From NCBI GenBank assembly GCA_001768515.1, contig MEOA01000048.1:365-39337 (forward strand): DNA of 38,973 nt. Direction: 5' to 3'. The stretch comes from Bacteroidetes bacterium GWE2_42_24 (GTDB lineage: Bacteria > Bacteroidota > Bacteroidia > Bacteroidales > TTA-H9). A program made the position numbers and the translations under genes. How positions within the stretch are numbered: the first letter of the stretch is position 1; each line of letters starts with the position of its first letter. The notes beneath the pieces are model-generated. The model was not told where the DNA came from. It made no database searches and saw nothing but the letters and a program-made list of their open reading frames with translations. Positions 10,334 to 17,201 of this stretch are shown one piece after another.

Positions 10334-11020
10334 ATGAAGTTTATAGCAGTAATAATTAGCATGATAATATATACAGCTGCCTTTGCGCAGAGTCAAATAT
10401 CTGGCATCTATTCTTTAGATAGATTTGACGCAAACTTAAGTTGCGACCTTTATTTATATGAAAATGGCAATTATTTTTTTGAACTATCTGAAAATGTTAC
10501 CGATGATATTGTCGAGGTTTTGATCTTATCATGTGGTAAGTTTTCTGTAACAAAACATGAACTGCGGTTAATAGATGAGGTTCATAACTTTGAATTGCTG
10601 TTTATTGTAGATAATAAGTCACTTAAGGTAAAACAAGCATTTAGCTTTTTAAGGAACAAATGTTTTATTTATTATGGAAACAATACTGATGATGGATCTA
10701 TTTGTTCTAATATAAATACATTAACGTTACAAGAAGAGCGCAGTAGTTATAAAACGTCGCATAAGACTATAATCCCATTATTTTATGGCGTTTTTGAGAG
10801 TGATCGTGGGTTTAAACTCATTATAAAGCCAAATAACAAATATCTGTTGGAATATAAAAGTGTGGTTCTTTCAGAAGGTAGATGGTGTAGAGATGGCAAT
10901 GAAATGGAGTTAATAGACTTTGATTTAAAGCACCCATTTTATGCTCTGATAAACGAAAAAATGCTAATTAGTAAGCTATTGCCAGGAGATTATATCGGTA
11001 TTTCACTTTTCAAAAGATAA
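10334..11020 (+). CDS. Small exported protein, candidate immunity to the metallopeptidase tip of the full-length RHS protein
   Basis: 228 residues, signal peptide MKFIAVIISMIIYTAAFAQ, then beta-rich sequence. The mature part looks like two related halves. The first opens SGIYSLDRF and reaches CGKFSVTKHELRLID. The second opens YGVFESDRG and reaches EGRWCRDGNEMELID. Each half then has an FxxxI/L...K pattern. It starts 13 bases after the RHS stop, is strongly A/T-rich like the toxin tip, and has relatives behind the next tips (12550 and 13576). Position and export suggest a periplasmic immunity protein; no known family was recognised. A lipocalin-like fold is a guess. Confidence 0.7.
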   Translation: MKFIAVIISMIIYTAAFAQSQISGIYSLDRFDANLSCDLYLYENGNYFFELSENVTDDIVEVLILSCGKFSVTKHELRLIDEVHNFELLFIVDNKSLKVKQAFSFLRNKCFIYYGNNTDDGSICSNINTLTLQEERSSYKTSHKTIIPLFYGVFESDRGFKLIIKPNNKYLLEYKSVVLSEGRWCRDGNEMELIDFDLKHPFYALINEKMLISKLLPGDYIGISLFKR

Positions 11021-11251
11021 CAGTTACAAAGTTGGATTTTTGTTTTGGAACATCTCCGTATAATAATCCCAAAAATCCCGCCACTGGTTAAGCTTAATAA
11101 AATGACTATATTTGATCATAATGGAGATGTTTTAGCCCCTTAAATTACCCGCCAAACTTATAGCCATTTCTATGATCCTTAGGTTGAAAAGGAAAAGTAT
11201 CTTTACCAATCTGCTAAAATTTCATAGTTTTGCATCTATAATCACCTAACA
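11021..11251 (+). repeat. Cassette-upstream repeat, copy A
   Basis: Non-coding. Bases 11080-11117 (GCCACTGGTTAAGCTTAATA and following) recur at 16388-16423, and bases 11125-11251 (from GTTTTAGCCCCTTAAA to the ATG) recur at 16104-16231. The order of the two blocks relative to the leader differs between the sites, which is expected if whole units were tandemly repeated and then partly deleted. Confidence 0.75.
11202..11232 (+). promoter_or_regulatory. Cassette promoter A
   Basis: TTTA (11202-11205), 19 bases, then TAGTTTTG (11225-11232), matching the Bacteroidota TTTG/TAnnTTTG pattern. The distance from the start of the -7 box to the leader start codon is 27 bases, and the same layout recurs upstream of the leaders at 13431, 14355, 16232 and 17949. 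Confidence 0.6.
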
Positions 11252-12541
11252 ATGCCCGCCATTAACCGTTGTTCAGTTGCCCCTGCTCCCCCTGCCAACA
11301 GGCTGATTAGTAGAGGTATTCCCGGAATTCAACGCACAAGTGTGCTGAAACAGGTTATCAATCGCAAGCGCCTGAAAGCACTGCCCTTCACCAGTACACC
11401 CACAGAGCCATTGATTGATCGTGGCTTTACCTTCCATGAGCACCTCTACCCCTTCACCCTCATCAACATGAACGGCAGAGCGTATGACCCGCTGGTGGGG
11501 CGTTTCCTCTCAGCCGACCCCTACATCCAGGCACCCGATAATACACAAAACCTGAACAGGTATAGCTATTGTTTAAATAACCCATTGAGGTACAGTGATC
11601 CGAGTGGGGAGTTTTTCTTTGTTGCGGGTGTATTGCTCCTTGGTGGAGGATTAATAATGCAAGATGCGGGAGTAATGAATAATAACGGGTTACTTCAAGG
11701 ACTTGGATCAATTTTTACGATGGTGGGTTCAGTGGCATTGTCAGCAGGGTTTACAGCTGGAGCTCCTTTATTTGCCAGTACAAGTTTTCTTGGCGGTGCA
11801 ACATATTATGGATTATCTGGTTTCACATCTACATTTGGGATTTCTTATTGTTCAGGAGCTGGTTTTGAAAGTTCTATATCAAGCGGATTATTGTGGGGAG
11901 GTATAGCTGGATTATCTGCTGGAATCGAAGGTGGAATTACTGCAAGAAAACATAATGGAAATTTCTTTACAGGGAAAGGAGGTAGCTATTTCTTGGATGA
12001 CGAAATAATTGGAGTTGGAGACTTTAGTAGTAGTTGTTTTAGCAATGAAGCAGAAATGCAAGATTTCGTTTATTCCAAAAATGGATGGCGGAAGGGGAAA
12101 TATGGCATTTCAGATATTGACATAGATGATGAAATATGGCTTCAAGATAAAAAGACGGGATCAATTAGATATAGAGGCTCAGATGGCGGATTGTACAGAA
12201 TTCCTGCTGATGCTCCGGGAGTTAGTACCCCTTTAGGAGGTTTCTGCCAATCGAATCAAACTAGTGTGTTTTCGATTGAAACTACGATTTACATGTCTCC
12301 ACGTCCTTTACTGGAAGATTTTGTTAACACGCTCAATCATGAATTTATTCATTCCTATCATATGGTGGCTGGCTTACAAGCAATATTAGGAAATAGGTTT
12401 AGAAGCTTTACAGAAAAATCGGCTTATACATTTGATTTTTGGCATGGAGTTAAGGGGGCAATTTATGGCCTCAAGAAATTTTCATATGACGGGGGTTTGA
12501 ATATATATGATTGGCCATATCATTTATTAATTAATAAATAA
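11252..12541 (+). CDS. Displaced RHS tip cassette 2: leader + RHS-core end + HExxH metallopeptidase tip
   Basis: 429 residues. Residues 1-45 are a leader (MPAINRCSVAPAPPANRL...NRKRLKA) with no signal peptide, proline-rich at first and basic later. Residues 52-121 are the shared RHS-core segment ending DPSGEF. Residues 122-235 are a Gly-rich hydrophobic linker, unlike that of the full-length protein. The rest is a peptidase-like tip with HEFIH at 363-367 and FTEKSAY holding Glu388. These align with HELIH and YTERVAY of the full-length protein, so both tips belong to one metallopeptidase family. It is not a full RHS gene: the SpvB, FG-GAP and most YD parts are absent. A cognate small exported gene follows after 8 bases. 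The start is supported by the recurring promoter and leader. Either a silent donor cassette or an expressed cytoplasmic product. Confidence 0.85.
   Translation: MPAINRCSVAPAPPANRLISRGIPGIQRTSVLKQVINRKRLKALPFTSTPTEPLIDRGFTFHEHLYPFTLINMNGRAYDPLVGRFLSADPYIQAPDNTQNLNRYSYCLNNPLRYSDPSGEFFFVAGVLLLGGGLIMQDAGVMNNNGLLQGLGSIFTMVGSVALSAGFTAGAPLFASTSFLGGATYYGLSGFTSTFGISYCSGAGFESSISSGLLWGGIAGLSAGIEGGITARKHNGNFFTGKGGSYFLDDEIIGVGDFSSSCFSNEAEMQDFVYSKNGWRKGKYGISDIDIDDEIWLQDKKTGSIRYRGSDGGLYRIPADAPGVSTPLGGFCQSNQTSVFSIETTIYMSPRPLLEDFVNTLNHEFIHSYHMVAGLQAILGNRFRSFTEKSAYTFDFWHGVKGAIYGLKKFSYDGGLNIYDWPYHLLINK
11405..11614 (+). repeat. Shared 210-bp RHS-core segment, copy 2
   Basis: Codes for the same 70 residues (EPLIDRG to DPSGEF) as 9178-9387 and 14517-14726. 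Copies 2 and 3 are identical over long runs, including synonymous sites, which points to recent duplication or gene conversion. Confidence 0.9.
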
Positions 12542-12549
12542 TAGTAACA

Positions 12550-13002
12550 ATGAAATTTTTTTTGTTTTTTTTGTTTCTTTTTATTACCTCAGCAAATTAC
12601 TGTCAAAGTATAACTACTGGGTTTTATTCTTGTGATGGGACAGGTATGAGTATGGTAATTCTTCCAGATTCTAGAATATTTATTTTCAGAGATAACTGCC
12701 GCATTTCAGGAACGGAAGAGGATAAAGAGCCTGTAATTATTCAAGGATCAGATAACATGTACCATCAAACACCAGGTTCTGCCCCTGATACTTTGTTTTC
12801 TGGTAAATGGTGTATGAAAGCAGCCACTCTCATCGGAAAAGATGTACACAACCATTCCATTAAAATTCTTGTGAAGGGAAAGGATAAAGTTATTATTACA
12901 CATAGCATAGAGAAATCATTGATTAATAAGCAATTTACTTTGATTTTAAAAATTAATTCTGATGGAAACCCTGATCCGTTTTGGAGAAGGACTATTAAAT
13001 AA
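12550..13002 (+). CDS. Small exported protein, candidate immunity to tip cassette 2
   Basis: 150 residues with a very hydrophobic Phe-rich signal peptide (cleavage near NYCQS). The mature protein is beta-rich and starts ITTGFYSCDGTGM. FSGKWCMKAATLIGKD resembles EGRWCRDGNEMELID in the partner of the full-length RHS protein, so the two look like distant relatives paired with related HExxH tips. The gene begins 8 bases after the tip stop. The function as periplasmic immunity is inferred from position, export and this resemblance. Confidence 0.65.
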   Translation: MKFFLFFLFLFITSANYCQSITTGFYSCDGTGMSMVILPDSRIFIFRDNCRISGTEEDKEPVIIQGSDNMYHQTPGSAPDTLFSGKWCMKAATLIGKDVHNHSIKILVKGKDKVIITHSIEKSLINKQFTLILKINSDGNPDPFWRRTIK

Positions 13003-13067
13003 GCGGTTCTGCTGGCATTTGTGTTTAAGGGAGTAATTTGTTTTATTATTTATACAGATATGGTTAA

Positions 13068-13406
13068 AAGGCATATTACAAAGCAGTTGATCCTTTCATA
13101 ATTAACGTTCCTATTATTGTTTATGAACTTTCAACTGAGAACAGAAGAGTAAAACTGTCTAAGATTTCACCCTGAGATGATAATGAGCAAGATTATCTCA
13201 GTCAACTGACTATCGAAATGGGTACTCCTTCAAATGCAAACTGGATTGTTATAGGAGTTCATAACATAAGCATATTAAGAGCTATTACGATGAGCGAACA
13301 AAGCGAACCCGCAAATGCAGTATTTCCATGGGTTAAAGGAGTCTGGCGTGCTTCCGACAAGAAGACTCTTTTACTGTCTGAGCTAATGCAAGCTGAAATA
13401 TCTTAG
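13068..13406 (+). pseudogene. Possible decayed coding fragment of unknown family
   Basis: One frame reads as plausible protein from 13068 (KAYYKAVDPFIINVP) through one TGA at 13173 to the stop at 13404. The later part reads DYLSQLTIEMGTPSNANWIV and then WVKGVWRASDKKTLLL. The frame is closed by TAA just upstream (13065). An intact 62-residue frame from ATG 13218 lies inside. No family was recognised; it could be a relic of an older tip or immunity gene, or chance. The rest of 13003-13430 shows nothing else. Confidence 0.25.
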
Positions 13407-13411
13407 TTTTG
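13404..13411 (+). promoter_or_regulatory. Cassette promoter B (-7 box only)
   Basis: TAGTTTTG, followed by GCATCTATAATC and the leader ATG at 13431, the same layout as the other cassette promoters. The sequence upstream of the -7 box has diverged and no TTTA/TTTG -33 box is seen, so this copy may be weak or dead. Confidence 0.4.
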
Positions 13412-13430
13412 CATCTATAATCCCCTGACG

Positions 13431-13571
13431 ATGCCCGCCATTAACCGTTGTTCCGTTGCCATTGCACAGCCTGTCAAAAGGCTGGACGGTAAAGGTATTC
13501 GAAGAGTCCGGATTACTGATGTAAGATTATTCTGCTTATCCAGCATGGGTTCCATCATTTTAATATACTGA
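13431..13571 (+). pseudogene. Beheaded cassette: leader remnant without core or tip
   Basis: A 46-residue frame starts MPAINRCSVAIAQPVKRLDG, clearly the cassette leader, then leaves the leader sequence near residue 24 and stops at 13571. The RHS-core segment and the tip are missing. The next gene, a small exported protein of the immunity type, begins 4 bases later. The simplest reading is a deletion that removed core and toxin but kept the immunity gene under the cassette promoter. Confidence 0.7.
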
Positions 13572-13575
13572 TATT

Positions 13576-14127
13576 ATGAAAGCTTTTTTTATGCTAATGT
13601 TTATAACCTTTTTTTCTCATTTTTCTAAAGCGCAGCAAATTGCATCAGTTGATTTAACAGGAGTTTTTCTTATTGATAGATACCCCTTGGTTTCATTGAT
13701 TATTTGTGAGAATAACAAATGGTTCTATACAACTTGCTCTGTGCCAACTTTCCCGACACATTCTAATTCGAATAATTGTGGCAGTATTATTGAAGCAAGA
13801 GGTGGTTACTCCTTGGAAGACAGTATTTTGTATCTGAGAGGCACGAATGATTCATTGCTGGTTAAGCTTAAAGTTGTTGATACACTGAATCTACTAGTAA
13901 TATTCACTAAAGGGATTTTTAAAACGGGTGAATACATAAACAGAACATTGTGCTATTTTCCTGGTTACAGTTGTACCTATTATATAGAGAATATGGAATT
14001 TGTCAGGTGGGAGATATCGGACGGTAAGTTATATAGGTATTACTCTTTAGGGGGCTTTTTTAGGTCAAAAAATTCTTCTGTTGAAACGTTACCAGAGGGT
14101 TATTGGAGGAGTAATGAAGATAACTAA
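13576..14127 (+). CDS. Orphan small exported protein of the candidate immunity family
   Basis: 183 residues, signal peptide MKAFFMLMFITFFSHFSKAQQ. The mature start LTGVFLIDRYPLVSLIICEN matches SGIYSLDRFDANLSCDLYLY of the protein at 10334 in layout, with a following Cys-Gly and a YSLEDSILYL strand where the other has HELRLID. It ends EGYWRSNEDN, recalling EGRWCRDGNE. It therefore looks like a member of the same immunity-like family. No toxin tip stands before it, only the 46-codon leader remnant, so it may protect against tips of rivals or against a tip lost from this strain. The name of the family is unknown. Confidence 0.65.
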   Translation: MKAFFMLMFITFFSHFSKAQQIASVDLTGVFLIDRYPLVSLIICENNKWFYTTCSVPTFPTHSNSNNCGSIIEARGGYSLEDSILYLRGTNDSLLVKLKVVDTLNLLVIFTKGIFKTGEYINRTLCYFPGYSCTYYIENMEFVRWEISDGKLYRYYSLGGFFRSKNSSVETLPEGYWRSNEDN

Positions 14128-14184
14128 AATTTGTAATGCTCTCATATAAAATGCAGTAGGTGTCAATTTAGTCTCAGCATTGCA

Positions 14185-14304
14185 ATGTTATCTGCCGAGA
14201 AACCCATATTTATCCATTTAGTTGCCCTGATTTTAACCTTTTGGGTTGTTTCCTTAGCAGGTCAGAAGAAGCATGTTTTCAAGAAGCAGCAATTCTGTCG
14301 TTAG
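14185..14304 (+). CDS. Possible 39-residue hydrophobic peptide
   Basis: The frame begins MLSAEKPIFIHLVALILTFW and ends with a basic stretch (GQKKHVFKKQQFCR). It looks like a detached signal peptide or single membrane helix. It sits between the orphan immunity gene and the promoter of cassette 3. No ribosome binding site or family supports it; it may be the head of a decayed exported gene. Confidence 0.2.
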   Translation: MLSAEKPIFIHLVALILTFWVVSLAGQKKHVFKKQQFCR

Positions 14305-14305
14305 A

Positions 14306-14335
14306 TTTACAGCAGGCTAAAATTTCATAGTTTTG
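14306..14335 (+). promoter_or_regulatory. Cassette promoter C
   Basis: TTTA (14306-14309), 18 bases, then TAGTTTTG (14328-14335) and the leader ATG at 14355. From the GCTAAAATTTCA before the -7 box onward the sequence is nearly identical to copies A and D. Further upstream it is unrelated to them. Confidence 0.6.
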
Positions 14336-14354
14336 CATCTGTAATCACCTAACA

Positions 14355-15584
14355 ATGCCCGCCATTAACCGTTGTTCAGTTGCCCCTGTTCCCCCTGCTC
14401 CCCCTGCCAACAGGCTGGTTAGTAGAGGTATTCCCGGAATTCAACGCGCTGGTGTGGTTAGAAATACTCCTAACCGCAAGCGCCTGAAAGCGCAACCATA
14501 CACCAGTCCACCCACTGAGCCCTTGATTGATCGTGGCTTTACCTTCCATGAGCACCTCTACCCCTTCACCCTCATCAACATGAACGGCAGGGCGTATGAC
14601 CCGCTGGTGGGGCGTTTCCTCTCTGCCGACCCCTACATCCAGGCACCAGATAATACGCAAAACCTGAACAGGTACAGCTATTGTTTGAATAATACGCTGA
14701 GGTATTCAGACCCAAGTGGGGAGTTTATAATTGAAGCAATGATTATAGGAGGGCTTGCCAATTGGATAATGGGTGGATGTGATTTTAATGCAGAAGGTCT
14801 TTTAAACTTAGGTTTAGGTGCTGCATCTGGTATTATTGGGGCTGGTGTAACAAATGGGGTAACTTCTTTGATGATGGGAGGAGGTTTTGTAGAAGGTGCT
14901 TTAGGGACATGCATGGCCACCGAGACAGGTTTTCTGTCTGGCTTTGCCGGTGGATTTGCATCGGGGTTGGTTTCTGGAACAGCATCATCACTTATTCAAG
15001 GCAATAATATTGGAAACGCAATTGGTTATGGATTCTCCACTGGTGCAACAAATGGATTATTTCAAGGTTTATCGACAGGAATATCGGCTTTAATTGAGGA
15101 CAGAAAGTTTTTAACTGGCAAATCACCATATTATTTAGCAAAACTCGAAGATTATTCGTTAGTTCATCAAAGTGATAAAAAAAATTGTAAGAATGCAACA
15201 ATGGAAACAATCGAGGAGATGAATGGCGGTGTAAGAACTCAAGCGGACTTTAAAAAGGATGGCGATGTTTTTGAAATAGAAAATCCTAAAGCATCTTTGG
15301 ACGATTATTTCAAACATTTCGGCTTTAATGTCGATGACGTATCAGATTGGTCATATAAACAGATTGGTACAGTAATGAGATACGGAAATCCTGTGGTTAT
15401 AGAGGAAAAAATTGGTAGCAGCAACGGCCACACATTACTTATTACCAAATTAAAACAATGGACTTCAGATAGTCCTATTGAAGTTTGGTTTGCAGATCCG
15501 CAACGTGGTCATTGGAAAACACTCTGGAAAAATATGGTATCCCCAGAATTTTGCAGAGGTTCCTATTTATTTTGGATACATTAA
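14355..15584 (+). CDS. Displaced RHS tip cassette 3: leader + RHS-core end + C39/papain-like cysteine peptidase tip
   Basis: 409 residues. Leader 1-48 (MPAINRCSVAPVPPAPPANRL..., one extra PAP unit), shared RHS-core segment 55-124, Gly-rich linker 125-245, then the tip. The tip shows a papain/C39-type triad layout: HQSDKKNC with Gln272 and Cys278, SSNGHTLLI with His359, and WFADPQRG with Asp381. In polymorphic toxins such domains act as peptidases. The linker holds NWIMGGCDFNAEGL, nearly the same as in the full-length protein at 3745. One oddity is Thr114 where the other copies have the conserved Pro of CLNNPLRY. No signal peptide. A small exported gene follows after 17 bases. Confidence 0.85.
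   Translation: MPAINRCSVAPVPPAPPANRLVSRGIPGIQRAGVVRNTPNRKRLKAQPYTSPPTEPLIDRGFTFHEHLYPFTLINMNGRAYDPLVGRFLSADPYIQAPDNTQNLNRYSYCLNNTLRYSDPSGEFIIEAMIIGGLANWIMGGCDFNAEGLLNLGLGAASGIIGAGVTNGVTSLMMGGGFVEGALGTCMATETGFLSGFAGGFASGLVSGTASSLIQGNNIGNAIGYGFSTGATNGLFQGLSTGISALIEDRKFLTGKSPYYLAKLEDYSLVHQSDKKNCKNATMETIEEMNGGVRTQADFKKDGDVFEIENPKASLDDYFKHFGFNVDDVSDWSYKQIGTVMRYGNPVVIEEKIGSSNGHTLLITKLKQWTSDSPIEVWFADPQRGHWKTLWKNMVSPEFCRGSYLFWIH
14517..14726 (+). repeat. Shared 210-bp RHS-core segment, copy 3
   Basis: Same 70-codon segment as 9178-9387 and 11405-11614. The Pro codon of the NNPLRY motif has become ACG (Thr), and the last 50 or so bases have more differences than the rest, as if the right edge of homology lies near here. 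Confidence 0.88.
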
Positions 15585-15601
15585 GAAAAAAAAGGATGTA
15601 T

Positions 15602-16042
15602 ATGAAAATAAAAATTGTAATAATGTTTATGTTTTTTTCATTTACTGTTTTTTCACAAGATATTTCTGTGCTTAAAATTGCAGTATTTGAAAACGGTTCT
15701 AATAAACCAGTCATTTATAAAGATGCTATTCTTTATGATGGACTAAAAGTTTTAGGTGATTCATTCCTGAATGATAATGGAATATGTACTTTTACATTTG
15801 ATTCTTTATTTTCTAATTCAGATTCTGTTTATTTTTTTATTAAAACAGAGGATTCACTTAGTTACAATATTAAAGTATTTATTAATGATCTAAGTTTGAT
15901 AGATAGTAATGTATTTGGTAATTATTCTATAAAGATTACTTATTTTAATATATTCACACAGGATGAGTATATTGAAAGGTGTAAAAAATTTGGATTAATG
16001 CCTCGTAGAAAAAAAACTTTGGCAAAAGATGTAATTTACTAA
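15602..16042 (+). CDS. Small exported protein, candidate immunity to the cysteine peptidase tip
   Basis: 146 residues from the ATG at 15602; an ATG two codons earlier (15596) is equally possible. A longer frame overlapping the tip gene exists but would bury the signal peptide MKIKIVIMFMFFSFTVFSQ, so the internal start is preferred. The mature part is beta-rich (NKPVIYKDAILYDGLKVLGD) and suggests a small beta-sandwich of the carboxypeptidase-regulatory type, with a basic tail. It does not resemble the GIY/DR family found behind the HExxH tips, which fits a different cognate toxin. The immunity role is inferred from position and export. Confidence 0.6.
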   Translation: MKIKIVIMFMFFSFTVFSQDISVLKIAVFENGSNKPVIYKDAILYDGLKVLGDSFLNDNGICTFTFDSLFSNSDSVYFFIKTEDSLSYNIKVFINDLSLIDSNVFGNYSIKITYFNIFTQDEYIERCKKFGLMPRRKKTLAKDVIY

Positions 16043-16103
16043 AGTTTTACTAATATATCTATGAAAGAAAATGGCTTAGTTGATAACATAAATAACAAGT
16101 TTT

Positions 16104-16231
16104 ATGGTGTTTTAGCCCCTTAAATAATCGTACAAAATTATAGCCATTTCTTTGATGTTTAGGCTGAAAAGGAAAAGTATCTTTACCAATTTGCTAAAAT
16201 TTCATAGTTTTGCATCTGCAATCACCTAACA
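16104..16231 (+). repeat. Cassette-upstream repeat, copy D
   Basis: Bases from GTTTTAGCCCCTTAAA to the leader ATG match 11125-11251 with scattered differences, including AGGCTGAAAAGGAAAAGTAT and the promoter. The block is non-coding in both places. Confidence 0.75.
16182..16212 (+). promoter_or_regulatory. Cassette promoter D
   Basis: TTTA (16182-16185), 19 bases, then TAGTTTTG (16205-16212), identical in layout to copy A. It is intact even though the cassette behind it is truncated. Confidence 0.55.
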
Positions 16232-16399
16232 ATGCCCGCCATTAACCGTTGTTCCGTAGCCCCTGCTCCCCCTGCCAATAGGCTGGACAGTAGAGGTATT
16301 CACGGAATTCAACGAGCTGGTGTGGTGAGAAATACTCCTAACCGCAAGCGCCTGAAAGCACAACCTATAATAAACCCTGAAAATCATACCACTGGCTAA
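16232..16399 (+). pseudogene. Truncated cassette: leader only, fused to intergenic repeat
   Basis: The 55-residue frame begins MPAINRCSVAPAPPANRLDS and keeps the leader to NRKRLKAQP (codon 45). It then passes straight into sequence like 11065-11117, the intergenic block that normally lies before a cassette promoter (shared ACCACTGGCTAAGC). Core, tip and immunity gene are all missing. The junction records a deletion between a leader and the intergenic DNA of a following, now lost, unit. Confidence 0.75.
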
Positions 16400-16922
16400 G
16401 CTTAATAAAGTGACTATATTTGACCTGTGATGGCAGCTAGAAAGAAACACAATACTAGTCTAATTGCCTGTAAATATGGTTTTTTATAAGCGGATACCTC
16501 GTGGCAATGAAATCCGGACGGCTATCTTAAGCCCGACAGCCAACCTGATCCAATTTCCATATCTTTACAGGAACCCGGAATCAGATTTGTATTTTTCCAA
16601 ATTTTAGATGAATTCCAAATTTTGAGTATGTTTTTGGATTTGGTTTTGTTCCTCGTTAAAGAAATTTTGAACTTTTTTCAACCTTTTTCTGTGAAATTAT
16701 ATCACAAAACTCAATTTTTTATTTAATTGATTACGTGTTATTCACGAGTCGAAAATACACCTGAGAGGGTACAAAGATAGACCAAAGTTAGGACAAAGTT
16801 ATGTTTTTCTTATGTATGGCCTATGGCTGTAGTAACGTTTGAGTATCTTATATATGAAGAAGAGATAATTATATAAAATTTATGGCACAATATTTGTGTT
16901 AGCCATTCGGGTCGGAGATTCG
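16400..16922. other. A/T-rich non-coding stretch
   Basis: No gene is visible on either strand. The stretch begins with the tail of the intergenic repeat (to about 16423). It contains a short direct repeat CCAAATTTT at 16597 and 16615, and the three -7-like boxes at 16772-16801. The short open frames are not credible. Confidence 0.5.
16772..16801 (-). promoter_or_regulatory. Three tandem TAnnTTTG boxes on the minus strand at 11-bp spacing
   Basis: Read on the minus strand the order is TAACTTTG, TAACTTTG, TATCTTTG, starting at 16801, 16790 and 16779. Each matches the -7 consensus and they are spaced exactly one helical turn apart. No open frame follows on the minus strand before the cassette remnant, so this is either an orphaned promoter, a promoter for a non-coding transcript, or a coincidental repeat. 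Confidence 0.3.
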
Positions 16923-17000
16923 GGTGCTGCCGGAATTCAATGCGCTGGTGTAATGAAACAGGCTGCCAACCGCAATCGTCTGAAACATCGCCATACAATC
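16923..17000 (+). repeat. Leader remnant E (second half only)
   Basis: CCGGAATTCAATGCGCTGGT and the following AAACAGGCTGCCAACCGCAA match the second half of the cassette leader (compare 11325-11380 and 14435-14492). The first half with MPAINRC is absent, and the frame is broken. It is a fifth trace of a cassette. Confidence 0.65.
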
Positions 17001-17201
17001 AATACGTTTATCGGAGTCCGAAGCAAAGCGTTGTAGCAGATATTACAAAAATACATTCTTAGAGGTACAACCATTTGTAATTCTGTTAGGTTTTATTCTG
17101 GATGTGAAGAAGTAGAACCCTCTGGGAATTGAGAGTATGAATATTTCTTAGGCAATGAGAAATGGTTTTTTAACATGCGGTATGTTGTGATTCGTTGAAA
17201 G

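Noticed and set aside
15485..15601. Upstream extension of the small exported gene into the end of cassette 3
   Set aside because: It would put the signal peptide inside the protein; the sequence there is explained by the tip gene in another frame.
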